The position numbers and the translations under genes were made by a program. A DNA stretch of 47,809 nucleotides from Chlamydiota bacterium (GTDB taxonomy: Bacteria; Chlamydiota; Chlamydiia; Chlamydiales; Criblamydiaceae), in assembly GCA_013288845.1 (NCBI GenBank), contig JABDBB010000003.1:1-47809 (forward strand), written 5' to 3'. Below the pieces are notes generated by a model, which saw only the letters and a list, made by a program, of their open reading frames with translations, did no database searches and had not been told where the DNA came from. Of this stretch, positions 1 through 8,509 are shown piece after piece; position 1 is the stretch's first letter; every line of letters starts with the position of its first letter.

Positions 1-1470
1 TTAGCTTATGCAGACGGATGCCCTGAAGAGCAATTTATGCAAAATGCCGGCACCGGAATGGCTGAATCTGTCAAAAAAATCATAAAAAATAACAACCTTG
101 CACAAAAAGTACTCGTTTTCTCAGGTCCCGGGAATAACGGGGGAGACGGATATGTTGTAGCAGGAAATCTTTTGCGTTCCGGTTATGAAGTCCTTGTCTA
201 CGGTGTCGATTCCGAAGAGACATTGAGTCCCCTTTGTCTAAAATTTAGGAATGAATTTAAGAAAGCCGGAGGAATTATAAAAAATATAGCAGATCCGGCC
301 AAAAACCATTTTTCCGATGAAGGGCTTATTGTAGACGCAATATTCGGAACCGGATTTCATGGAGTTCCGAAAGATCCTTTTCTTCAGGTAATCAATCAAA
401 TGAATGCCTCTCATTTACCTATTATTGCTTTAGATATTCCTTCAGGATTGAACGGAACCACCGGAATTGTTGAAGGGGTCGCCGTAAAAGCAAAAAAAAC
501 TTTATTTGCAGGTCTTCCTAAAACCGGTTTTTTCCTAAACGGCGGAATGAATTATTGCGGAAAATTAGAAAAAATTGATTTCGGACTCCCCGAAAAATAT
601 ATTGATAAAGCACAAAATTCTATGGAGCTTTTTGAACAAGAAAGTTTATCCGGATTATTTCCCGAGATGAAAGTACAAAGGCATAAGTATGAAGCCGGAT
701 ATGTCATCGGAATAGCGGGTTCTCCCGGAATGGAAGGGGCAGCCGCTCTCTCTTCTAAGGCAGCTTTATCGGGAGGAGCCGGAATCGTCAGATTATTTCA
801 ACCGGAAGACATGTCGGGTCACTCTAAATGCATCGTAGAAATCATTGAACAGTCCTATCGATCTGAAAATCTCTCTCCTCTTATAGAAAGTCTGCCGCGA
901 GCATCGGCGGTCTATATCGGTCCCGGCATGGGGATTACTCCGGGAAGCATCAAAACAGTAAAAGAGGTATTGAATCATCTGTCACAACCTGCAGTCATCG
1001 ATGCTGATGCTCTGAACATCATTGCCAAAGAAAAGCTGTCGATACCAAAAAATTGTATTCTCACACCTCATTTAGGGGAAATGAGAAGATTGTTAGATGA
1101 CAAAGGAAAAGGTCCTATTGATGAAAATTTTCTTGCACAATGTCGTGAATTTGTCGAAAAAAATCAAGTGACACTTATTTTAAAAGGGGCTTCCACCTTT
1201 ATTTTACATCCGAGTATGCCTATATCTGTAAATCCTTACGGAGACCCCGGAATGGCTACGGCAGGATCCGGTGATGTACTGACGGGACTGACAGCCTCGC
1301 TTTTAGCACAAGGATTAAAACCTCGCGATGCAGCAATTGCAGCTGTATTTCTTCATTCCTATGCAGGAGAAGTTGCTGCACGGAAAAAAACCTCTTATTG
1401 TATGATTGCAGGCGATATTATTGATTCTTTTCCGAAAGCTTTTCAACTTATTTCTACCGGTTTAATATAA
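1..1470 (+). CDS. nnr: Bifunctional NAD(P)HX epimerase / ADP-dependent dehydratase (5'-partial)
   Basis: Repairs hydrated NAD(P)H in the cytoplasm: the N-terminal YjeF_N domain epimerises NAD(P)HX and the C-terminal ribokinase-like domain dehydrates it using ADP. Frame 1 is open from base 1 with no stop and reads as the usual YjeF residues before the first ATG at 37 (FMQNAGTG), so the true start lies upstream of the window and 489 residues are visible. The YjeF_N signature GPGNNGGDGYVVAGNLL is near residue 43 of this fragment and DIPSGLNGTTG near 146. The C-terminal half carries GPGMGITPGS, DADALN, TPHLGEMRRL and the catalytic loop GMATAGSGDVLTGL. The 3' end overlaps the ankyrin gene on the other strand by 28 bases. 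The family assignment is secure; only the N-terminus is missing. Confidence 0.95.
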   Translation, partial: LAYADGCPEEQFMQNAGTGMAESVKKIIKNNNLAQKVLVFSGPGNNGGDGYVVAGNLLRSGYEVLVYGVDSEETLSPLCLKFRNEFKKAGGIIKNIADPAKNHFSDEGLIVDAIFGTGFHGVPKDPFLQVINQMNASHLPIIALDIPSGLNGTTGIVEGVAVKAKKTLFAGLPKTGFFLNGGMNYCGKLEKIDFGLPEKYIDKAQNSMELFEQESLSGLFPEMKVQRHKYEAGYVIGIAGSPGMEGAAALSSKAALSGGAGIVRLFQPEDMSGHSKCIVEIIEQSYRSENLSPLIESLPRASAVYIGPGMGITPGSIKTVKEVLNHLSQPAVIDADALNIIAKEKLSIPKNCILTPHLGEMRRLLDDKGKGPIDENFLAQCREFVEKNQVTLILKGASTFILHPSMPISVNPYGDPGMATAGSGDVLTGLTASLLAQGLKPRDAAIAAVFLHSYAGEVAARKKTSYCMIAGDIIDSFPKAFQLISTGLI

Positions 1471-4400
1471 AAATTTACAGCTACAAAAGATGTCCAAAAG
1501 AGACTTTTTTCAAATTCGATGCATGCAAGAGGGCCGTTATGGCATCCTATATCTTTTTTACCGTTCGTATTGAATCCCAAAATTTCATCAAAATTAAGCG
1601 CATATTTTGCATTGATTATTTCCACAGGTGTGCCGGGAGGATATAATCCGGGAGGCATAATTCCTTGAGCCACATATCCGGGATACCCTCTTTCATTAGT
1701 TTGTGACCAAAAGAGAAGCTGACGTGCAGCAAGCTCCCAATCGATGGCTCCTGAACAAATAAATGATTCACATTCTTCTTTACTTTTCTGTAAATAACCT
1801 TCTAATAGCCATATCGGTCCGTTTTTTAATATAGAAGCAAATTTAACTACCGTCTTTTTATCCTCCCAATCAATAAGATTTTGATCATCCAATCGTTTTA
1901 ATTGCAGCAATGCATCGGTTAACAGAACCTTTGCCATAGCGTTCATAGTAAAATACAATTCGGGATCTATATTGATTAAAGAAGAATCATTTTTAAAATC
2001 TTTGGATTCAAGATTGAAATTGAGAAGTAAATCCTCTATCAATATCCCGTCACCCACATCTCTCCTTCCCCATTTTCCACCGTTCGGATAGCAAAGTTTT
2101 TCAAATATATTGTCTAAACGCCCCGCTCCTTGTGGAGGAAGCCCGTCCTGCACTAAAAATGATAATTTTGTATAATCCACTAACGGCTGATAGAGACGTG
2201 CATTTTTTTCGTTATGAAAGTACTCACCGGGAACGCAAAAATACCCTCGCGCAATTTCAATACCAAAATCATAACAAAAAAAATAGCGTCCTCGATCTCT
2301 TTCGAAATCTATTAAATTTCTATCGTATAGATAAGTAAAATACCCGCAACGAGCTCTATAATGATATACAACGACCTCTTGTTGTTCCGGATCAAATATG
2401 TCAGTTTCTCGTAACCAATCCGGAATATTTTGTAATACAAAGATCTCTATCGGAGTCGGCAAGCTACTTTTACATTCTCCGGCCTCTCTAAAACATTTTG
2501 TCATATAAAATTCTTTGAAAAATACATCCGGAGATTCATCATTGCGCAGAAATTTGAATCCTTCAAAAAATTCAGAACCTTTTTCCGGCACAACCAATGT
2601 CCGGCCTTTCATTTCTACGTTAGGCATAAAAAATTGTTCCGGTACTTTCTTTACTATTTTAAGTTCAGGAAATTTTTTATGGTATGCCTTGCGAATTTCC
2701 TTATGTAAACGATCGGAAGAAAAAGAAAATCCGGTTTGTTGTTTAGAATTTTTTCCGGGCAGCATCATCCCTAAAACTTTTGCATAATTATATCGTGACC
2801 ATCCTGCAGAACCTATGAAAACAGAATGGATTTTTAAAGCATGCTTTGCAAATTCATACCCTATTTCAGGTTTCGTAAAAAAAAGTCGAATTAAATTAGA
2901 AAAATCAATGGATGGATTTTTAGTATCTATAAAACTTTGTACAAAATTTTTAGGATCGATTTTTGGATTTGTTAAAAGTCCTGTAAATATAGATAAACCC
3001 ACATTTGGCGGTATTAGTGAAAAGTCCTCCTTTTTAATATGATCGACAAGTGCTACAAATGTGGAAAATAAGATATCATCCTTATATAAATTTCCGCATA
3101 AATTTTTAAATTTTTCTTCTTTATTTATCCATGCTTTGTGAACAGCCTTCTCTATCTCCTCATACGCATGTATAATATCTTCAGAAGAAAATATTTTATT
3201 GCGGAAATGAAATCTTTTTCCTCTCATTTGTTTTGCATGATCTTTTTTATTGGACATATGTTCAAACTTAAGTGATCGTAAATAAATTTCGGTTATTTCA
3301 TCAGGCAAATATTCGCTCACAAATAAATGTGAAGCTAGAATTTTCTTAAAATTCGAAGAGCAATATACTAAATTAAATCGACTTTCGGAGGTTTTGCGTT
3401 CAAGAAAATCGAGCTGTGCTTTCAATAAATACGGAAAATGTTTTATTTCTTTAGAAGTCAAACCTGCAATGATCGGAAGGTAATAGGAATATATAATCAG
3501 ACCGGTTTTTTCGGCCTTCATTTTATTGCCCAAAAACTGAAATACATAATCTCTGAAATCAAGCTCTCTATAACACATAAAAAATTTTTGATACGTATGT
3601 ATAAATATATCATTTACTGTATTAAACAAAAATTTATCGGAAAAAATTTCTTTAGCAACTAAATATAACTCTTTAGGAGATAATAAAGAGGCTATTTTAT
3701 TGGATTCAATTGTTGAAAAACAGTTACAAATACATTTTGAGATACGTTTAATGAATGCAGATTCATTTTTACCGTTAAAATATTTCGGATTGTATTTCGG
3801 AGTATACAATTTTTTTATCAAAAGGAAATAGTATCCGATAAATACCTCATAGAAATCACATTTCCATAGCTCTCGGGTAGCATTTTGTATAAAATAAAAA
3901 GCTCTCGACAGACACTCTTCTCTTGAAATAATTCCGGATTTTATTGCTTTTAGGATTACTTTTATATCACCTTTTCTTCGAAATCCGGTGATCAACAGTA
4001 CCTTTACAGCATCGCACAATTCATCTGCATTACACTCAACTTTACAAGACAAAAGAAAATCTACAATAGACCCCAAATGCAGTTCGGAAACGTAAAATTT
4101 TTTTAAAAAATGATTATTTTTTGGAAAATTTATTACTCTTAAGCCCTCAAAAATATATGTAGGCATTTTCTGCATAATTTGATTTAAAAGATTTCTTCTT
4201 AAAGTTAAGATTTTTATCTTTTTTTCAGGAGTAAATAAATTTTTATTGACCCAAAGAAAAAGCACTTTGATAAAGGCTATAAAAGCATCTTCTTCATTTA
4301 TCGGTTCTTTAATTAATGCGAATTCTACAACTAAGTTTATTTCCGGATCACTGTATTGATTTTTTGTTTTAAGTAAATATTCCCATAATTTTTTTTCTAT

Positions 4401-5150
4401 ACCTGCATATTTTTGGAAAAAACCGACCAAGGAAATATCCGGAGATTTTTTTTGGGATAAAATTGTTTTTGCTTGCTGAAAAACAAATAACGGGTCTTTT
4501 GTATCGTTTTCCCGGAAATTTTGCTCCCAATAATCACGATAGAATAAAACTTTTAAAAAAAAGATATTGTAAACTTCGGAATCGGATCGCAATAAAGAAA
4601 TGATGATATTCGTTTTTTTTTGTTGTTTTCTTTCAGCATAAAAATCTTTTCTTGAAATCAAATCCTCCGCAACCTCATGGAATAAAGAAGGATTTTTTTG
4701 GGAAATTCGTTTCATAAACTCATCAAAGTCATCAATTTCTTCTATAAACTGACTTAGAGAGGTGCTGAATAAGGTTTGAAAGGCTTTAATTGTACGAATC
4801 AAATAAATTGCCGGAGTACTTGATTCCTTTTGATGAGACATAAATTCAGGCGTAATCGATTTTACCAATTCGGAAACCAAAGAGATCCGGTCAAACTTTA
4901 CAGCGTAATGCAACACTGTTTGTCCCTTTTTATCCCGCACCTTCCAATCGGCTCCCGCCCTCAATAAAACCCGATAACATCGATCTGTTTTTGCATAAAA
5001 AATCGGAGTACATCCGTTTTTATTTGGTGTATTCAACCATATTTTCGGACAGCTCTTCAAATATTTACTAATAGATCGGGACGTGCTTGTTTTGACTTTG
5101 AGATGTAGAGGAGTATTCCCTCTTGTGTCATAAGGAGTAGTTTGGATCAT
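1443..5150 (-). CDS. Large ankyrin-repeat protein, candidate secreted effector
   Basis: A 1235-residue protein. Residues about 10-105 form roughly three ankyrin repeats (NTPLHLKVKT, NKNGCTPIFYAKTD, DKKGQTVLHYAVK), the usual protein-binding scaffold. The other 1100 residues are helix-rich and I recognise no family. A stretch around residues 880-925 (GRTLVVPEKGSEFFEGFKFL followed by VFFKEFYMTK) has a vague kinase N-lobe look, but I see no clear catalytic loop. There is no signal peptide or membrane segment. Ankyrin proteins of this size in intracellular bacteria are often injected into the host, and this genome has a type III system; effector status is therefore inference. The gene stands alone, overlaps nnr tail to tail, and has an AT-rich upstream region ending in a palindromic repeat. 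Confidence 0.75.
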   Translation of the reverse strand: MIQTTPYDTRGNTPLHLKVKTSTSRSISKYLKSCPKIWLNTPNKNGCTPIFYAKTDRCYRVLLRAGADWKVRDKKGQTVLHYAVKFDRISLVSELVKSITPEFMSHQKESSTPAIYLIRTIKAFQTLFSTSLSQFIEEIDDFDEFMKRISQKNPSLFHEVAEDLISRKDFYAERKQQKKTNIIISLLRSDSEVYNIFFLKVLFYRDYWEQNFRENDTKDPLFVFQQAKTILSQKKSPDISLVGFFQKYAGIEKKLWEYLLKTKNQYSDPEINLVVEFALIKEPINEEDAFIAFIKVLFLWVNKNLFTPEKKIKILTLRRNLLNQIMQKMPTYIFEGLRVINFPKNNHFLKKFYVSELHLGSIVDFLLSCKVECNADELCDAVKVLLITGFRRKGDIKVILKAIKSGIISREECLSRAFYFIQNATRELWKCDFYEVFIGYYFLLIKKLYTPKYNPKYFNGKNESAFIKRISKCICNCFSTIESNKIASLLSPKELYLVAKEIFSDKFLFNTVNDIFIHTYQKFFMCYRELDFRDYVFQFLGNKMKAEKTGLIIYSYYLPIIAGLTSKEIKHFPYLLKAQLDFLERKTSESRFNLVYCSSNFKKILASHLFVSEYLPDEITEIYLRSLKFEHMSNKKDHAKQMRGKRFHFRNKIFSSEDIIHAYEEIEKAVHKAWINKEEKFKNLCGNLYKDDILFSTFVALVDHIKKEDFSLIPPNVGLSIFTGLLTNPKIDPKNFVQSFIDTKNPSIDFSNLIRLFFTKPEIGYEFAKHALKIHSVFIGSAGWSRYNYAKVLGMMLPGKNSKQQTGFSFSSDRLHKEIRKAYHKKFPELKIVKKVPEQFFMPNVEMKGRTLVVPEKGSEFFEGFKFLRNDESPDVFFKEFYMTKCFREAGECKSSLPTPIEIFVLQNIPDWLRETDIFDPEQQEVVVYHYRARCGYFTYLYDRNLIDFERDRGRYFFCYDFGIEIARGYFCVPGEYFHNEKNARLYQPLVDYTKLSFLVQDGLPPQGAGRLDNIFEKLCYPNGGKWGRRDVGDGILIEDLLLNFNLESKDFKNDSSLINIDPELYFTMNAMAKVLLTDALLQLKRLDDQNLIDWEDKKTVVKFASILKNGPIWLLEGYLQKSKEECESFICSGAIDWELAARQLLFWSQTNERGYPGYVAQGIMPPGLYPPGTPVEIINAKYALNFDEILGFNTNGKKDIGCHNGPLACIEFEKSLFWTSFVAVNFYIKPVEIS

Positions 5151-5260
5151 ATATTTTTACCCTTCTTTAACAGATAAAAATATTTATCACAAAACCGGAT
5201 TTTTATATAATAAAAAAAAAATTTAACTTGCGAAACGTTTGGTTAACAGAAATTTAAACT
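5151..5260. other. AT-rich upstream region of the ankyrin gene
   Basis: About 110 bases between the ankyrin start and the palindromic repeat. Read on the minus strand it contains a TTATATAA stretch near 5201-5211 that could be a -10 region, but I see no convincing -35. Its right end (5241-5260, GGTTAACAGAAATTTAAACT) is shared, with one difference, by the sequence flanking the repeat at 47683. No gene is visible. Confidence 0.4.
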
Positions 5261-5457
5261 CGCGCAGCGTTTGGAGTGCGGTGACTTGTCACCGCTTTGC
5301 CCTCGCATCGACTTGTCGATGCGTTTTTAAAAACTTATAGACTAATAGGTGAACAAATTTCTGAAAATATATAAACACACAATAACGCTTAAAGCGCCTC
5401 GACAAGTCAAGTCGAGGGCAAAGCGGTGACGAGTCACCGCACTCCAAACGCTGCGCG
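5261..5457. repeat. Palindromic MITE-like repeat, copy A (197 bp)
   Basis: Long inverted arms start with CGCGCAGCGTTTGGAGTGCG on the left and end with its reverse complement on the right. Each arm contains two smaller perfect hairpins: GCGGTGAC-TT-GTCACCGC, and an inner one that is GCATCGAC-TT-GTCGATGC on the left but of the CTCGAC type on the right. Between the arms is an AT-rich core starting TTTTTAAAAACTTA. It lies between the ankyrin gene and the glycosyltransferase pair. It has no coding potential of its own. Confidence 0.9.
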
Positions 5458-5470
5458 AATGATATTCCTC

Positions 5471-6625
5471 TTAAACAGAGCGCCAATCTTTTAATAAATT
5501 TTCCACTCGATGATCCCAAGTATGCCTTTGCATCACCTCTTCACGCCCTTTTTGTGTTACTTCAATTCTTAAATCATCATTTGAAAGGTATTTTTGTATT
5601 TTTTCATTCACATTTTCCAATTCATTCAGACGATAAAAAAGAATATTTTTTTCATCGACAAAAAATTCTTTCATGAAAATATTTTCATCGGTCAACACAA
5701 GAGCACCGGCGGCAAGTCCGTTGAATATTCGATCATGCCCCCCCTCTTTGTTTTTAGAGAAGCTATTCAACACAATTTTACTTTTTTTCATGATTTCGAT
5801 CCCTTCGGAATAGCTGACAGGATCGTGTAGGATGATATTCGGATGTTTGTCTTGTAAAATACTTTCCCATCCAATCCCTTCTTCCGATTTTCCGTTAAAT
5901 AAATGTATTTTGGCATCAGGCAAAGAGGTCAACAATTCAGTTCGATCTCTCCCTTTTACGTATTTTTCTAAATACATTAACGGCAGAATAAATGCAGGAT
6001 CATTTCCGGGGGGATTTTGGGGTAATCCTAACCGATCCCTGTACGCAATAAAAAAGGCTTCGATAAAAGAGGTTCGATCGTCAGAAAAAGCAATATCAAT
6101 CGCATCATCCATTGTCTGACAGATGATTTTCGGGAAATATTGATTCCATGTATTTCTTAATTCAATATGATTAATAAATGCTGCAAGCATCACTACATCG
6201 TAACATTTTTCGCTCTCAGGGCCTGCTTCAAGAGTAGAATCTACTCCGTGAGGGAAAAAAAAAGTTTTCCGAAAAGGAAAACTTTCTAAATATCTGCAAC
6301 AATAGCGATCATCACACCCGAAGACAATATTGGGACTCGAGATAATTTCTAAAAAACGATAAGGCGGATCTATCAAATAAGAAAAATGCGGAACACCGGT
6401 AATGTCACATAACATATTCCTATTTTCATCGAGAGGAACTCCGTTCAATCCAAAAGTGAGATCGGCAGGATCTTTTACAGGTGTGCCGAAATGATCGGAC
6501 ATTTCAATCAATCTGCAATCGAAATTTTTTCTTTGAAAAGCTTCGTAAATTTTTTCTGTAAAATGATGGAGCGCATTATAACGACTTCTTAACGGCATTA
6601 AAAAATCTATTTTTTTTAATGCCAT
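5471..6625 (-). CDS. CgeB-like glycosyltransferase, second of a tandem pair
   Basis: A 384-residue GT-B-fold glycosyltransferase resembling the CgeB/COG4641 group, expected to use a nucleotide sugar in the cytoplasm. The C-terminal half carries the donor-site region: LNSFSKNKEGGHDRIFNGLA followed by GALVLTDENIFMKEFF, then YRLNELENVNEKIQKYLSN and HTWDHRVENLL, typical of the family's Glyco_trans_1_2 domain. The N-terminal half (MALKKIDFLMPLRSRYNALH) has no signal peptide. The start has an AAGGA sequence nine bases upstream and lies five bases after the paralogous upstream gene, so they are cotranscribed. The two proteins share architecture and many motifs (SRYNALHHFT/SQYGVLHHFT, HDRIFNGL/HERIFYGL), indicating tandem duplication. 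The acceptor is unknown. Confidence 0.8.
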   Translation of the reverse strand: MALKKIDFLMPLRSRYNALHHFTEKIYEAFQRKNFDCRLIEMSDHFGTPVKDPADLTFGLNGVPLDENRNMLCDITGVPHFSYLIDPPYRFLEIISSPNIVFGCDDRYCCRYLESFPFRKTFFFPHGVDSTLEAGPESEKCYDVVMLAAFINHIELRNTWNQYFPKIICQTMDDAIDIAFSDDRTSFIEAFFIAYRDRLGLPQNPPGNDPAFILPLMYLEKYVKGRDRTELLTSLPDAKIHLFNGKSEEGIGWESILQDKHPNIILHDPVSYSEGIEIMKKSKIVLNSFSKNKEGGHDRIFNGLAAGALVLTDENIFMKEFFVDEKNILFYRLNELENVNEKIQKYLSNDDLRIEVTQKGREEVMQRHTWDHRVENLLKDWRSV

Positions 6626-6630
6626 CGCCG

Positions 6631-7842
6631 TTATTCCTTTTTACTATTTTGAACCTGCTCTTCTTTCATATGTTTTAATATAGGCTCCAAATCGGCAATG
6701 AGTCCGCGCGCCCTACATTCCCAAGTGTGATTCTTCTCTACACACTCACGACCTCTCGCTGCTACGGCTTCTCGTTTTTTGTCGTCTGACAAATACTCAT
6801 TGATCTTTTGATTCAATCCTGCAGGATCATTGGCTTGATACAAAACAATATTTTCACCGTCAATGAAATTTTCTTTAAGATAGATATTTTCATTGGTAAA
6901 TACAAGTGCTCCGCAAGACAAGCCATAAAAAATTCTCTCATGGGCACCGTTTTTAGCCCAAGGGGAGGCATTTAACAGTATTTTTGTTTCGCGCAATATA
7001 TCCAATACCTGTTCATAAGGAATAGGTTCGTGAATAATAATATTTTTTCGATCTTTACCAAGATAATCTTCCCAAGTCGCCCCTTCGCCGCAAGAACCGA
7101 AAATATGCACTTCCGCATCTTTAACAGCTTTGATGGCGTCTATCCGGCTTTTTCCTTTGATATACATCTCCAAATCATCCATCACCCCGATGAAATCCAC
7201 TTTGGCAGGATCGATGTGATAATTCAGTTCCATTTGACGATCGACAGCCTCTACTAAGGCCTGTACGTAGGAAGTAGTGCCGTCGCTGAGAGTAATCTCC
7301 GCAGCTTCTTCCATGGCTTTACAGATGACCGGATCATATTTAGTAGGCCATTCATTTTTGAGTCGTTCATAGTCAATCAAAGAACAGATGACGGTCACGG
7401 GGTAAATGCGGGATTTCTCTGATTTTTCCGCGCTTATTTTTTCATCGGTGCCGTGAGGGAGAAAAAGTACATTTTTGCATTTTAGGCCTCTAAAGAAGTC
7501 ACAGCTAAATCTATCGCTACACGCTATTATCGTTAAAGGACTTCTAATCAAAGGGATAAATAAATTCTGAGAGTCTACCAAGCAGGCAACATGAGGAATT
7601 TTAATCAATTCACAAAAGAAACGCCCTTTATCATCGGGAAGCAACCCGTTAAAAGAGAGGGTGCAATCCGGGGGATCGCTCATGATTGCATCTAAAAACG
7701 GGCCGGGATTGTAATAATCAGCCTCGAGGATTCGGGTGTTCACCCCGCATTTTTGTAAGGCTTCTGCCATCACCACGGTAAAATGATGGAGGACACCATA
7801 CTGACTTCGAGGGGGCATAAAGATATCAATACGTTTCAACAT
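6631..7842 (-). CDS. CgeB-like glycosyltransferase, first of a tandem pair
   Basis: A 403-residue paralogue of the gene just downstream, with the same GT-B layout. The N-terminus MLKRIDIFMPPRSQYGVLHH is followed by an acceptor-side domain. The donor-side domain has LNASPWAKNGAHERIFYGLS, CGALVFTNENIYLKENFIDG and NHTWECRARGLI near the end. The start codon is preceded by AAAGG at nine bases. It ends five bases before the second copy and starts 57 bases after a small coiled-coil gene on the same strand, so the three may form one operon. A role in surface glycan or glycoprotein synthesis is the default inference; nothing here names the sugar. Confidence 0.8.
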   Translation of the reverse strand: MLKRIDIFMPPRSQYGVLHHFTVVMAEALQKCGVNTRILEADYYNPGPFLDAIMSDPPDCTLSFNGLLPDDKGRFFCELIKIPHVACLVDSQNLFIPLIRSPLTIIACSDRFSCDFFRGLKCKNVLFLPHGTDEKISAEKSEKSRIYPVTVICSLIDYERLKNEWPTKYDPVICKAMEEAAEITLSDGTTSYVQALVEAVDRQMELNYHIDPAKVDFIGVMDDLEMYIKGKSRIDAIKAVKDAEVHIFGSCGEGATWEDYLGKDRKNIIIHEPIPYEQVLDILRETKILLNASPWAKNGAHERIFYGLSCGALVFTNENIYLKENFIDGENIVLYQANDPAGLNQKINEYLSDDKKREAVAARGRECVEKNHTWECRARGLIADLEPILKHMKEEQVQNSKKE

Positions 7843-7899
7843 AAGGGATGACCTTTGATTATTAATGAGTTAGAAAAACAAACCTGTGTACTACCCGGA

Positions 7900-8268
7900 T
7901 TATCTCATAGGGATCCATTTTTTACGAGCCCCGAGAAATTGTCCTTTTCGCCCTTTTTTTTGTGCTTTTTTTTCACGCATTTTTCTTTTAGCGATACTAA
8001 ATGTAGAGGATCCGAGTGCAGCAAGCATCTTCTCATCCAGCTCTCTCTCAAACTTTTCTACTATTTTATCGTAATCTTTGATCAGTTTCTCAGGTGCGGC
8101 GGCAATATCTTTCAGCTGTTGAGGGATAAAATGTAAATTTTTTTCGACAAAATCGAGCTGTCTCTCCAAATCCTGATGCATTTCATAGATTTTTCGAATC
8201 ATCTCCTTAGCTTCGGACTCTTTTTTTGCCGCTTCTTCCGGAGTGCCTTCTGCCGATTTATCAGTCAT
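7900..8268 (-). CDS. Small charged coiled-coil protein of unknown function
   Basis: 122 residues from the ATG at 8268, which has AGAGGG four bases upstream; an in-frame ATG at 8313 lacks a ribosome site and is less likely. The protein is rich in Glu and Lys, with heptad-like helix from about residue 15 to 85 (IRKIYEMHQDLERQLDFVEK), then a strongly basic tail (KRKMREKKAQKKGRKGQF). There is no signal peptide, membrane segment or cysteine. I recognise no family. It is the first gene of the apparent unit with the two glycosyltransferases and diverges from greA across about 240 bases. Confidence 0.6.
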   Translation of the reverse strand: MTDKSAEGTPEEAAKKESEAKEMIRKIYEMHQDLERQLDFVEKNLHFIPQQLKDIAAAPEKLIKDYDKIVEKFERELDEKMLAALGSSTFSIAKRKMREKKAQKKGRKGQFLGARKKWIPMR

Positions 8269-8428
8269 ATTTCCCTCTTGACTTACAATCAGAAACCCCG
8301 CCTCTTCTCTCATCTGTTCGGTTTAAGACTTGGACCGGGAACGAGGGGGTAATACCCTAAAATAACATGTTCTTTAATTTCAAAGAAAGACCGATCACCA
8401 CCTCTCCTAAAGAAATAGGGAAAACCGG

Positions 8429-8461
8429 GGGTTAAGAGTTTGATATAAATGTTCTTAACCC
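8429..8461. promoter_or_regulatory. Perfect 9-bp inverted repeat upstream of greA
   Basis: GGGTTAAGA at 8429-8437 and TCTTAACCC at 8453-8461 are exact reverse complements separated by 15 AT-rich bases. The repeat lies 48 bases before the greA start, between divergent genes. It could be an operator or an RNA hairpin in the greA leader. There is no T-run after it, so a terminator is unlikely. Confidence 0.45.
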
Positions 8462-8509
8462 GTATATTTTAGGCGGGCGGATGTAAAAAAACAATAAAGG
8501 GCAGCATAA

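Noticed and set aside
5289..5519. Open frame of 76 codons through repeat copy A
   Set aside because: It is mostly the palindromic repeat arm translated (motif AQRLECGDSSPLCPRL, also seen at 36163-36366). The reading frame is a by-product of repeat sequence with no ribosome site.
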